Shown here piece after piece: positions 38,874 through 46,552 of a stretch of 64,000 nucleotides of DNA. Source of the DNA: Prochlorococcaceae cyanobacterium jk18x22bins.40. GTDB lineage: Bacteria > Cyanobacteriota > Cyanobacteriia > PCC-6307 > Cyanobiaceae. The notes beneath the pieces were generated by a model, which was given only the letters and a program-made list of their open reading frames with translations, did not search any database and was not told the origin of the DNA. The stretch's first letter is position 1; the number at the start of each line of letters is the position of its first letter. Made by a program: the position numbers and the translations under genes. The DNA lies in the NCBI GenBank assembly GCA_022826155.1, contig JAJDVL010000034.1, positions 24,730 through 88,729 on the forward strand, written 5' to 3'.

Positions 38874-39162
38874 CCACAGGCCTTGGGGGGATTAACTGGG
38901 GGGTGGTTCTGTCCGCCATTCACTCATATTGACCTCACCTCCCCTGAAGCAGCCTGTTGCCATGGGGAGCCTTGGCCCTGTCGCGTGCCCCCCGGCGATC
39001 CACCTTCAAGCTGTGGACCCCCAAGAGACGCTTGTGGAAAAGGTCGTGGCATTCTTGCGCCGCACGGCCACCTGGCAAGACAATGGCTGGCCCAAGAAGC
39101 GGCCTCTCCCTCCAGATGACGAGCGGCTGGTACGCCATCTGTAGGTATAGGGAGTTGGTGGG
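38874..39162. other. Left junction of the accessory island (289 bases without a firm gene)
   Basis: Open frame 38929-39144 (+) would give 71 residues ending EKVVAFLRRTATWQDNGWPKKRPLPPDDERLVRHL. This looks like a natural protein tail, but its start is weak and no family is recognised. It could be the remnant of a gene truncated at the island edge. Composition shifts sharply from G+C-rich to A+T-rich near 39150. No tRNA or clear attachment repeat is visible. Confidence 0.35.
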
Positions 39163-39714
39163 TTAAAATTGGGATGTTGTTATTGGAGTAGACTTTTGAT
39201 TTTCAATAAGTTTGTCTATCTTTTCACTTAAGATTTTATGATCTTCTTTAAGTTCTCCTTGAATAGTCTTCATGTTTTCATTAACTTTTTCTATATCTTT
39301 TTTAAGTTCGTTGCTACGATTATTACTATTAGCATTCAAGACCACTAGGCCTACTCCCCATATGGCAACTAAAGTTGAAAATGCTCCTACTGATATAGTA
39401 AATAAATTACTAATAAATGTTGATAATACTTCCGGTCCTACTAATAATTTTCCAGCGAATTGATTTACTGGATATGAGATAGTAGAATTTTCTTCTACAA
39501 CTCTAGTAGTAGTATTTTCTGGAAGTTGAGATATATTAAATGGTACTGGACTAACTACATTATTTTTAATAGAATCACTTATATAATTATTCATCGCAAA
39601 AACAACACGGGTCCCCCCATAAAGTAAGACTGTTCCTGCACCACCAACCAGCAAACCCAAAGCAACAGGCCTGAGCCGCTTCCAAAAGTCTTGAGGTTGC
39701 TTAGACGTTGACAT
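39163..39714 (-). CDS. AT-rich membrane protein with a C-terminal coiled coil, unknown
   Basis: 183 residues from the ATG at 39714 (MSTSKQPQDFWKRLRP). First hydrophobic segment at about 15-40 (VALGLLVGGAGTVLLYGG), second at about 95-130 (FISNLFTISVGAFSTLVAIWGVGLVVL), then a charged coiled coil (NELKKDIEKVNENMKTIQGE). Base composition is far lower in G+C than the flanking core. The topology, two helices plus a cytoplasmic coiled coil, is seen in some phage-defence and sensor proteins. No homolog is recognised from sequence alone. Confidence 0.7.
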   Translation of the reverse strand: MSTSKQPQDFWKRLRPVALGLLVGGAGTVLLYGGTRVVFAMNNYISDSIKNNVVSPVPFNISQLPENTTTRVVEENSTISYPVNQFAGKLLVGPEVLSTFISNLFTISVGAFSTLVAIWGVGLVVLNANSNNRSNELKKDIEKVNENMKTIQGELKEDHKILSEKIDKLIENQKSTPITTSQF

Positions 39715-40028
39715 AGGAGGCAAATAGCCCTAGTGGTTAGGGACTCTTTCAGGATAGCAGGTCTTTGGGGAAAGCGCGACCAAGGCCAAAGTCCCTGTGT
39801 CTGTCTGGCTTCTGGCCTAATGACTGATCTTGAAAAAATTTGGAAATCTTAATAATTGATGAAGCATGGAGAACTTCTACCCCTATTTACTGATGGAACT
39901 AGGGACCGTATGACCCAAAGACTCACTTGAAACTAATGAGACTGTGGACGGTGGGTGAATGTGACAGTTGATGTTGTCGCACAAAAACAATTTGATCAAG
40001 ACTGGAATTATGCTCTAAACGTGTTGTT
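39715..40028. other. Intergenic stretch with a copy of a 24-bp repeat
   Basis: About 310 bases without a credible gene. The left copy of an imperfect direct repeat lies at 39935-39958 (aatgagactgtggacggtgg and four more bases). The rest is A+T-rich with no hairpin that stands out. Confidence 0.4.
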
Positions 40029-40349
40029 TCAATCTTTTCCTTTGAAAAGGTTGCCACCAATCAAAGAAGCTGGACCTAATACAACACCTAAAGAAGTGCC
40101 AATGAGAACTATGAGAACACTGTTACTTGTAGGCGGAAGGCGGTTTTTAAAATTCCATATCATATTTATCATAAGAATAATAACAACCAAGAAAAGCCAA
40201 ATCTTGGCTATCATCAAAAAACTATCTGCATATTTTCTTCTAAATTCCAAATCTTGTTTGCCTTTTGCTTTGTTCAGGGGTTCATCTTTTGGTGGATCTT
40301 GTCTTCCTCCTTTTTGATTCTTATCTCGTTGGAAGAAAGCGACTAGCAT
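40029..40349 (-). CDS. Small two-helix membrane protein, candidate toxin partner of the Panacea antitoxin
   Basis: 106 residues. Basic N-terminus, membrane helices at about 45-65 (FLMIAKIWLFLVVIILMINMIW) and 75-98 (NSVLIVLIGTSLGVVLGPASLIGG). It starts 7 bases inside the preceding DUF4065 gene (ATG-C-TAG), so its translation is tightly coupled. Small membrane proteins are a known class of toxins paired with Panacea-domain antitoxins, but no specific family is recognised here. Moderate confidence as a gene, low confidence as a toxin. Confidence 0.65.
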   Translation of the reverse strand: MLVAFFQRDKNQKGGRQDPPKDEPLNKAKGKQDLEFRRKYADSFLMIAKIWLFLVVIILMINMIWNFKNRLPPTSNSVLIVLIGTSLGVVLGPASLIGGNLFKGKD

Positions 40350-40807
40350 TTTTCTTCCTCTAATGCCAACCGTGCCTTACCTTCTGCTTTTATATCCTCT
40401 AATGGAATAATTTGTGGTTTATTTTCATTAAAATTCTTTGCCCAAGCCCCTCTTTCCCAATGAGTTATATCTACAAGTTCCCAACCATCAACAGGAGAGC
40501 AAGAGTTAAAAAGATTGTCTAGTGCTTCAATTTCATTTTTATTAGTTTTTTTATCAAGGTCTTTTACAAAATCAAAAGTTTTCTTATCAAGTTCGCGTGA
40601 TTTTGATTTTTTACTAAAATTAAATAAATCAACATTTACTGGACCATGCGGCCATGCTTCAAAATCTCCTTCTACTAAAGGTTGTTCATTTTTTCCTAGA
40701 TACCAAACATGAGCGAGATAAATGATTTTCTGCACTTCAAGACGTGTCAGCCTCCATTCAGACTTTTCACAAAGGTGCTTTGCAGCTTGAAGAACATTGA
40801 TGGTCAT
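40343..40807 (-). CDS. Panacea-domain (DUF4065, SocA-like) antitoxin-type protein
   Basis: 154 residues. The family core is clear: INVLQAAKHLCEK, LTRLEVQKIIYLAHVWYLG, FEAWPHGPVNVDLFNF and a C-terminal tail with DITHWERGAWAKNF. Panacea domains act as general-purpose antitoxins that neutralise very different toxins encoded next to them. The gene is upstream of, and overlaps, a small membrane protein gene. Low G+C. The ATG at 40807 gives a natural N-terminus. Confidence 0.9.
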   Translation of the reverse strand: MTINVLQAAKHLCEKSEWRLTRLEVQKIIYLAHVWYLGKNEQPLVEGDFEAWPHGPVNVDLFNFSKKSKSRELDKKTFDFVKDLDKKTNKNEIEALDNLFNSCSPVDGWELVDITHWERGAWAKNFNENKPQIIPLEDIKAEGKARLALEEEKC

Positions 40808-41242
40808 GGTCGGAAAATGGTGAAGGTGGACAGTGGACAGTGGGTAGATAGAGCCTGAGGTCTTCCAAGACTAACTGATAAAATGCTTAGCTTAGTAGTC
40901 TTTTGTGCCAGTTTTCTTAGTGTCTAACAGTGGTCTTGGTCTAACAGACTTTTTCAGGAAAGGCCGCTACTTCAATTTTATTTAATCTTAGTGACAAGAC
41001 TGATTCAAGACCAATGAGACTATGGGCAGTGAGTGAGACGGCCTTGAGACGGGTTCGGCACTGTGGTACATAAGCCCCAAAACAAAGGTGTTGCCCACAG
41101 GAAGGTGTCACAGCATTCTCCCCCTTAGGGAACCTCTGAACAAGTCGAAGTCGTCCACCACCAGACTCTCGCTTCCCCTGTCTCTACAGGGTTTCCCAAA
41201 ACTCATCAGAGCCCCAAGGAGACTTGTTCAGAGGTTCCTTAG
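40808..41242. other. Noncoding stretch upstream of the Panacea gene, with repeat and MITE
   Basis: About 435 bases. The first 200 are A+T-rich and should hold the promoter of the minus-strand Panacea pair and the right copy of the 24-bp repeat. From 41125 the MITE and its target duplication take over. An apparent plus-strand frame across the MITE (41088-41288) has no coding character. Confidence 0.5.
41129..41238. mobile_element. 110-bp MITE-like element with 18-bp inverted ends and a TTAG target duplication
   Basis: GGAACCTCTGAACAAGTC at 41129-41146 is the exact reverse complement of 41221-41238. TTAG stands directly outside both ends (41125-41128 and 41239-41242), which fits a 4-bp target duplication. 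The 4-bp YTAR type target is known for the IS5 group. The interior has no open frame, so transposition would need a transposase elsewhere. The minus-strand gene remnant ends 1 base beyond the right duplication. Confidence 0.85.
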
Positions 41243-41602
41243 TCAAGACAGCGGTAAACAACCCTGTGGCCATGCCGTAGGAAGGTAGAAACGTTTGTTT
41301 TTCCCTGTGCCACCACGGGCTTGCCATAGGTCATAGACTCTCTGCGTCCCAAGACAGTTCTTTTCTGTTTCCACTTGAGAGCAAGCGTTCTTCAGAGGCT
41401 CGATTCCATCGCCTGTGTTGTGATCAGTAATGGCAACAGCATCAAGACCCGCATCACGGGCTGCTGTGATCCACTTGACCCAACGCTCATGATCATCGGT
41501 ATTCACTTCTCTGTTTTTGAAATCGTAGGACGCTGGAGAGTGGGTATGGAAATCAACACGCCACCAGCGGGAGCCGGGCCAAATCCAGGAGGGTTTGCTC
41601 AT
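41243..41602 (-). pseudogene. Remnant of a PHP-domain ATPase gene (TrlF-like)
   Basis: 119 residues from MSKPSWIWPGSRWWRVDFHTHSPASYDF. The HTHSPAS and AITDHNTGD motifs are the metal-binding start of a PHP phosphoesterase domain. This opening closely resembles TrlF-type proteins, which are normally about 1000 residues and carry an ATPase domain after the PHP part. Here the family signal ends near LKNAC and the rest is unrelated sequence that stops at the MITE. The gene is therefore a truncated remnant. Confidence 0.75.
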
Positions 41603-41684
41603 CTTGACCGTTGGATACGTTGCTCGCTCCAGTTTACCCCTAACCCCCATTGAAGTCCCCGCCCAGTGCAGGAAGCCGTACTCC

Positions 41685-41716
41685 ATGGGAAACTTTCGAG
41701 ATGGGAAACTTTCGAG
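41685..41716. repeat. Perfect 16-bp tandem repeat
   Basis: atgggaaactttcgag occurs at 41685-41700 and again directly at 41701-41716. It lies upstream of the PHP remnant and could contain or disturb its leader. Confidence 0.9.
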
Positions 41717-41912
41717 TCCCAATCCTGAGGAAGGCCATCATGGGTGGAACTGGCTGGATCCCAGGCTCTGCCACAATAGACGCCATCAACGCCTGAAGCC
41801 ACTCCCCGCCATTGCCCCCACGCCTTAACCCCTCCTCCACTCCCCGCTTCCAGGGACGGTCCATCCCCAGGAGCGCGTACTCCCTGGCCTACGCTCGGCC
41901 ACAGCAGACACC

Positions 41913-44900
41913 ATGACGGCCACCAGCGACAAATTGGCCAAGGCGGTGGCCGCCTACTGCGCTGAACTCCAGCGGGTGCGGGCTTCCGGTGGCGCCACGG
42001 GGGAGCGCTCCAGCTACGGCCCACTGGCCACCCTCCTCAATGGGGTGGGGGCGACCCTCAGGCCCAAGGTGTTCTGCGTGGGGGAGCTGGCCAATCAGGG
42101 GGCAGGCCATCCTGACTTTGGCCTCTATGGGGCCAGGCAACTGCAAAGAGGGGCGCCACGGGAGGGTCAAATCCCGGAGCGGGGGGTGGTGGAGGTGAAA
42201 GGGGCCACTGATGATGCATGGCTCACCGCAACCAGCGACCAGGTGAGCCGCTATTGGGACCGTTACCGGCTGGTGTTGGTCACCAACCTGCGCCACTTTG
42301 TGTTGGTGGGGGAGGACAGCGCGGGCCGCCCCAGCAAGCTGGAAAGTTTCCAGTTGGCGGCGAGCGCCGAGGCCCTCTGGCGTGGCCTGGACACACCACA
42401 GACCTTTGCCCGCACCGCCGGCGCCGGGCTGGGGGAATACCTGGCCCGTGCCCTGTGCCACCGCGCCGCCCTGGCGGAACCGAAAGATCTGGCCTGGCTG
42501 TTGGCCTCCTATGCCCGGGACGGCCTGGCCCGGGTGGAAACGGCGGGGGACGCCCCCCAGTTGGCGGCGGTGCGCTCCGCCTTGGAGGAGGCCCTGGGGG
42601 TGCGTTTTGACGGGGAAAAAGGCATCCGCTTCTTCCGTTCCACCCTGGTGCAAACCCTCTTCTACGGCATCTTTTCCGCCTGGGTGTTATGGGGGCGGCA
42701 AGGGGAAACTCCACAAGATCGTTTCGACTGGCGCACGGCGGTGTGGCATCTGCGCTCGCCGGTGTTGGCGGCCCTGTTCCAACAACTGGCCCAGCCGGGT
42801 CGGCTCCAACCCCTGGACCTGGTGGAGGTGTTGGACTGGACCGCCGCGGCCCTGGCCCGGGTGGACCGGGCCGCCTTCTTCTCCCGCTTCAACACCGGCG
42901 AGGCGGTGCCCTACTTCTATGAACCCTTCCTGGAAGCCTTTGATCCGGCCCTGCGGAAAGAGTTGGGTGTGTGGTACACCCCCACGGCGGTGGTGCGGTC
43001 CATGGTGGCCCAGGTGGATAACGCCCTGAAACAGGACCTGCACATCCCCGACGGGCTGGCAGCCGAGAACGTGGTGGTGCTGGACCCCTGTTGTGGCACC
43101 GGCGCCTATCTGGCGGAGGTGTTGCGCCGCATCGCCGCCAACCTGACGGGCCAAGGGTTGGGGGCGTTGGCGGGGGCGCGGGTGAAAGCCGCCGCCACGG
43201 GGCGGGTGTTCGGGTTTGAGATCATGCCGGCGCCCTTTGTGATTGCCCATCTACAAGTGGGCCTCACCCTGCAAGAGCTGGACGCCCCCCTGGGGGAAAC
43301 CGACAAGGAACGGGCGGGCGTCTTCCTCACCAACGCCCTCACCGGCTGGGAACCCCGCACCAACAAGCCGTTACCCTTCCCCGAACTGGAGGAGGAGCGA
43401 GACCGGGCCGAACAAGTGAAACAAGCCCAACCCATCCTGGTGATCCTGGGCAACCCCCCCTACAACGGCTTTGCCGGCATGGCCGTGGCGGAGGAGCGGG
43501 ACCTCTCCAACGCCTACCGTCAAACCCGCCGGGTACGCCGCCCGGAAGGGCAAGGGCTCAATGATTTGTACGTGCGTTTCTTTCGGATGGCAGAACGGCG
43601 CATTGCCGAGAAAACCGGCCAAGGGGTCATCTGCTTCATTTCCAATTATTCCTGGTTGGATGGGTTGTCGTTTACGGGGATGCGGGAACGGTATCTGGAG
43701 GTGTTTGATGCGGTGCGGATTGACTGTCTGAATGGGGACAAATACAAAACCGGCAAAGTGGCGCCGGACGGCTCACCTGATCCCAGCATCTTTTCCAGCA
43801 AAGGCGATCCCGTGGGGATTCAAGTGGGCACCGCCATTGCCACCCTGGTGCGCAAGCAAGAGCACAAACCCGCCAATGGGGTGAGCTTCCGCCATCTCTG
43901 GGGACAGGGCAAGTGTGCGGAGCTACTGGAAACAGCAGAGACGGAGCCAGGCGAAGTGTACCAGAAAGTCAAGCCGGTCCTGCCGCTTGGATTGCCTTTT
44001 GTGCAGACAGCCATGAGTGAAAGTTGGTTTGATTGGCCGGCATTGCCTGGGTTATTTCCGAAGTCATTTCCTGGTGTTCAGACCAGCCGTGATGGGTTTC
44101 TCGTTGATGTGGATCTGGAGCGGCTACGGGCGCGGGTTGCCGATTACTTTAATCCGAACCTAACCCATGAAGAGATTGCACGACGTTATCCGAAAGTCAT
44201 GCAAAAGACAGCCCGGTTTGATGCCCGCGCAGTGCGAGATACACTGCTAAAGCGTGGTGGCCCCAACGAAGCTGGTTTTGTCCGCTTTTCCTATCGGCCC
44301 TTCGATAACCGCTACCTCTACTGGGAAGCAGAGACCAAGCTACTGGATGAAAAACGGGCTGACTATTGGCCACATGTGTTTGAGGGAAACCTGTGGATTG
44401 CTTCCAGTAAGCGAGAGATTCAATCCGAATTTACACATGGAGCGTGTACTTCCAAGCTTGCGAGCTGGAAGTATGGGTTCTGGGGTATCCACCTTTTCCC
44501 CACTTGGCTCCGCGATGACGGCATCACCCAGGGCAATGGAAACACCCACAGTCCCAACCTTTCCATCGCGGCCCAGAATTATCTTGCTGCCCTTGGCGCC
44601 AGCGTGGACGATTTATTCCACCATGTGCTTGCCGTGCTCCATGATCCCGCTTATCGGCAAGCCAATGCTGGCGCTTTGCGCATGGGTTGGCCCCACATCC
44701 CCCTGCCCGGTTGGCCCAAGGGCACGGCTGAAGATGCGGCGGCGTTGGCCCGTTCTGCTGCCCGTGGTCGTCAGTTGGCGGCGTTGCTGGATTGTGAGGC
44801 TCCCGTCCCTGGCGTCACCCAAGCGCCCCTGCGCCCTGAGATGGCCGTCATCGCCGTGCCCGCCACCACCCATGGGCGCAACATGGCCAGTGAGGATTTT

Positions 44901-45260
44901 GCCGTCACGGCAGGATGGGGCCATTTTGGCAAGGGCGATGCCGTCATGCCTGGCCAGGGGCGGGTGGTGGAGCGCCCCCTCACCCCAGAAGAGCGCAGCG
45001 CCATGGCAAGGGGCCATGATACACTTGCCCTAGCTGGCCAAACCACCTTGGACATCTACCTGAACGACCACGCCTTCTGGCGCAACGTGCCGCTTCCCGT
45101 CTGGCGTTACAAGCTGGGGGGGTACCAGGTGCTCAAGAAATGGCTCTCCTATCGGGAGCAGGGGGTGTTGGGGCGTGGCCTGCGGGCTGAGGAGGTGTTG
45201 CACTTTGCTGGTGTGGCGAGGCGGATTGGGGGGATTTTGGGGAAGTGCCAGCTAGCTTGA
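41913..45260 (+). CDS. Single-chain type IIG/ISP-like restriction-modification enzyme
   Basis: 1115 residues. The N-terminal nuclease domain has a PD-(D/E)xK pattern: Asp68 in HPDFGLYG and Glu94-Val-Lys96 in GVVEVKGA. A helical part follows, then an N6-adenine methyltransferase with the SAM motif DPCCGTGAYL (391-400) and the catalytic motif NPPYNGFAG (from 514). The C-terminal 450 residues should hold target recognition. All in one frame, so cutting and protective methylation are probably linked. G+C is like that of the core, unlike the genes beside it. Confidence 0.92.
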   Translation: MTATSDKLAKAVAAYCAELQRVRASGGATGERSSYGPLATLLNGVGATLRPKVFCVGELANQGAGHPDFGLYGARQLQRGAPREGQIPERGVVEVKGATDDAWLTATSDQVSRYWDRYRLVLVTNLRHFVLVGEDSAGRPSKLESFQLAASAEALWRGLDTPQTFARTAGAGLGEYLARALCHRAALAEPKDLAWLLASYARDGLARVETAGDAPQLAAVRSALEEALGVRFDGEKGIRFFRSTLVQTLFYGIFSAWVLWGRQGETPQDRFDWRTAVWHLRSPVLAALFQQLAQPGRLQPLDLVEVLDWTAAALARVDRAAFFSRFNTGEAVPYFYEPFLEAFDPALRKELGVWYTPTAVVRSMVAQVDNALKQDLHIPDGLAAENVVVLDPCCGTGAYLAEVLRRIAANLTGQGLGALAGARVKAAATGRVFGFEIMPAPFVIAHLQVGLTLQELDAPLGETDKERAGVFLTNALTGWEPRTNKPLPFPELEEERDRAEQVKQAQPILVILGNPPYNGFAGMAVAEERDLSNAYRQTRRVRRPEGQGLNDLYVRFFRMAERRIAEKTGQGVICFISNYSWLDGLSFTGMRERYLEVFDAVRIDCLNGDKYKTGKVAPDGSPDPSIFSSKGDPVGIQVGTAIATLVRKQEHKPANGVSFRHLWGQGKCAELLETAETEPGEVYQKVKPVLPLGLPFVQTAMSESWFDWPALPGLFPKSFPGVQTSRDGFLVDVDLERLRARVADYFNPNLTHEEIARRYPKVMQKTARFDARAVRDTLLKRGGPNEAGFVRFSYRPFDNRYLYWEAETKLLDEKRADYWPHVFEGNLWIASSKREIQSEFTHGACTSKLASWKYGFWGIHLFPTWLRDDGITQGNGNTHSPNLSIAAQNYLAALGASVDDLFHHVLAVLHDPAYRQANAGALRMGWPHIPLPGWPKGTAEDAAALARSAARGRQLAALLDCEAPVPGVTQAPLRPEMAVIAVPATTHGRNMASEDFAVTAGWGHFGKGDAVMPGQGRVVERPLTPEERSAMARGHDTLALAGQTTLDIYLNDHAFWRNVPLPVWRYKLGGYQVLKKWLSYREQGVLGRGLRAEEVLHFAGVARRIGGILGKCQLA

Positions 45261-45397
45261 CGCTTTCAACCAGCTAAGAAGCCCTAGACCTGCGCTCCTC
45301 TGCATTCACCTGTGCGGTCATCCGTACTAAATGGCCTGTGATTTGAGTCGTCCTGATCCTCCACAACGGTTAGGGTTGAGTGAGTTGAGGCACACAC
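45261..45397. promoter_or_regulatory. Intergenic leader before the MBL/ubiquitin-like operon
   Basis: 137 bases between the restriction gene and the MBL gene on the same strand. No terminator hairpin is evident. The only likely promoter region for the two-gene unit lies here. Confidence 0.35.
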
Positions 45398-46552
45398 ATG
45401 ACCATCCAACCTCCTGACCAGGGATTCATCTTTTGGCCAGTCGGCACCGGCGACAGCACCACCATCCGTGTGGACAAGAAGGTTTACCTACAGGTAGACC
45501 TTCATCACATGGCCAAGTCTGAAGAGGATGACGATCCAGCTTGGTCGGTAATTGATGAGCTAATCAAGATCCTGCCAATACTTGACAGAAAGCCGTACCT
45601 GTCAGTATTCGCACTCACGCATCCCGATCAGGACCACTGCCAAGGCTTCAAGGACTTGAATAATCGTGTAAAGATCTCTGAGCTTTGGATGTCACCGCGC
45701 ATATTCCGTGAGTTCCAGGAGAAGGAGAGCCTCTGTGATGACGCAAAAGCGTTTTATAATGAGGCAATGAGACGTGTCAAGGCAGCCATTGATGCCGGCG
45801 GCGACCCCGGGTATGGTCATCGAATTCGTATTATTGGCTATGATGAACTGCTGAATAAAAAACCTTTCAAAGGCTTTCCAAAAGACTTTTTAACGATTCC
45901 GGGCAATACAATCACAATTCTTGATGGCGATGATTGCTCTCACGTCTTTGAAGCCTTTGTACATGCGCCATTCAAGGATGACAGCTTGCGTGATCGTAAC
46001 GACTGCAGCCTTGCATTCCAGATCTCCCTGTTTAACAGCAAAGGTAGCGGCCAGGCGCTACTCATGGGCGACCTCAGCTATCCGATCATCCGAAAGATCT
46101 TTAATCGCAGCAAGGCTGATACACTGAAGTGGAATGTTCTCCTAGCGCCTCATCATTGCTCCAAGTCTGTCATGTACTGGAAAAATAAAGATGAAGATGA
46201 AGAGACACTAAAAGAGGATATTGTCGGTCATATCGGCGATGCTGCACTCAATCCTGGATATGTTGTCTCCAGTTCTGAGCCAGTGCCAAAGTCTAACAGT
46301 TCGGGAGATAATCCACCACACGCTAAGGCAAAGATCCAATACAAGACTATTGTTCCCAACAAATTTATTTGCACTCACGAGCATCCTGACAAGAAGGATC
46401 CAAAACCTGTCATCTTTGAGGTCAAAAAGACTGGATTCTCCTATGTCGGTAGTAACGGCAAATCCAGCAAGTCAATGCAGGATGCCCTCAAAGTCTCTGG
46501 TGGTGCCGTAGCACCTTCAACAGCAGTTGGATTTGGCCATGGCACTCACTGA
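45398..46552 (+). CDS. MBL-fold metallohydrolase (ComEC-like hydrolase domain), first gene of the ubiquitin-like unit
   Basis: 384 residues, soluble. Opening FIFWPVGTGDSTTIRV resembles the VGQGDS loop of ComEC-type hydrolases. Metal ligands: the HxDxDH signature THPDQDHCQG (His75, Asp77, Asp79, His80), Asp225 in LLMGDLS, and His252 in APHHCSK. No membrane helices are present, so this is the hydrolase part without the channel. The next gene starts 14 bases before its stop. MBL genes have been noted beside E1/E2/JAB genes in surveys of bacterial ubiquitin-like systems. Medium G+C, unlike the core. Confidence 0.9.
   Translation: MTIQPPDQGFIFWPVGTGDSTTIRVDKKVYLQVDLHHMAKSEEDDDPAWSVIDELIKILPILDRKPYLSVFALTHPDQDHCQGFKDLNNRVKISELWMSPRIFREFQEKESLCDDAKAFYNEAMRRVKAAIDAGGDPGYGHRIRIIGYDELLNKKPFKGFPKDFLTIPGNTITILDGDDCSHVFEAFVHAPFKDDSLRDRNDCSLAFQISLFNSKGSGQALLMGDLSYPIIRKIFNRSKADTLKWNVLLAPHHCSKSVMYWKNKDEDEETLKEDIVGHIGDAALNPGYVVSSSEPVPKSNSSGDNPPHAKAKIQYKTIVPNKFICTHEHPDKKDPKPVIFEVKKTGFSYVGSNGKSSKSMQDALKVSGGAVAPSTAVGFGHGTH

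Larger units (their letters stand above)
39935..41036. repeat. 24-bp imperfect direct repeats bracketing the Panacea module
   Basis: The left copy, at 39935-39958, and the right copy, at 41013-41036, agree at 20 of 24 positions. A related shorter string (gtggacagtgggta) lies at about 40832-40846. They bracket exactly the two-gene DUF4065 module. They could be recombination scars or shared promoter-proximal sequence. Confidence 0.5.

Noticed and set aside
39955..40317. Open frame of 120 residues on the plus strand
   Set aside because: It is largely the antisense of the two-helix membrane protein, which has coupling and a clear membrane pattern.
41088..41288. Plus-strand frame across the MITE
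   Set aside because: It reads through both inverted ends of a mobile element and has no coding signal.
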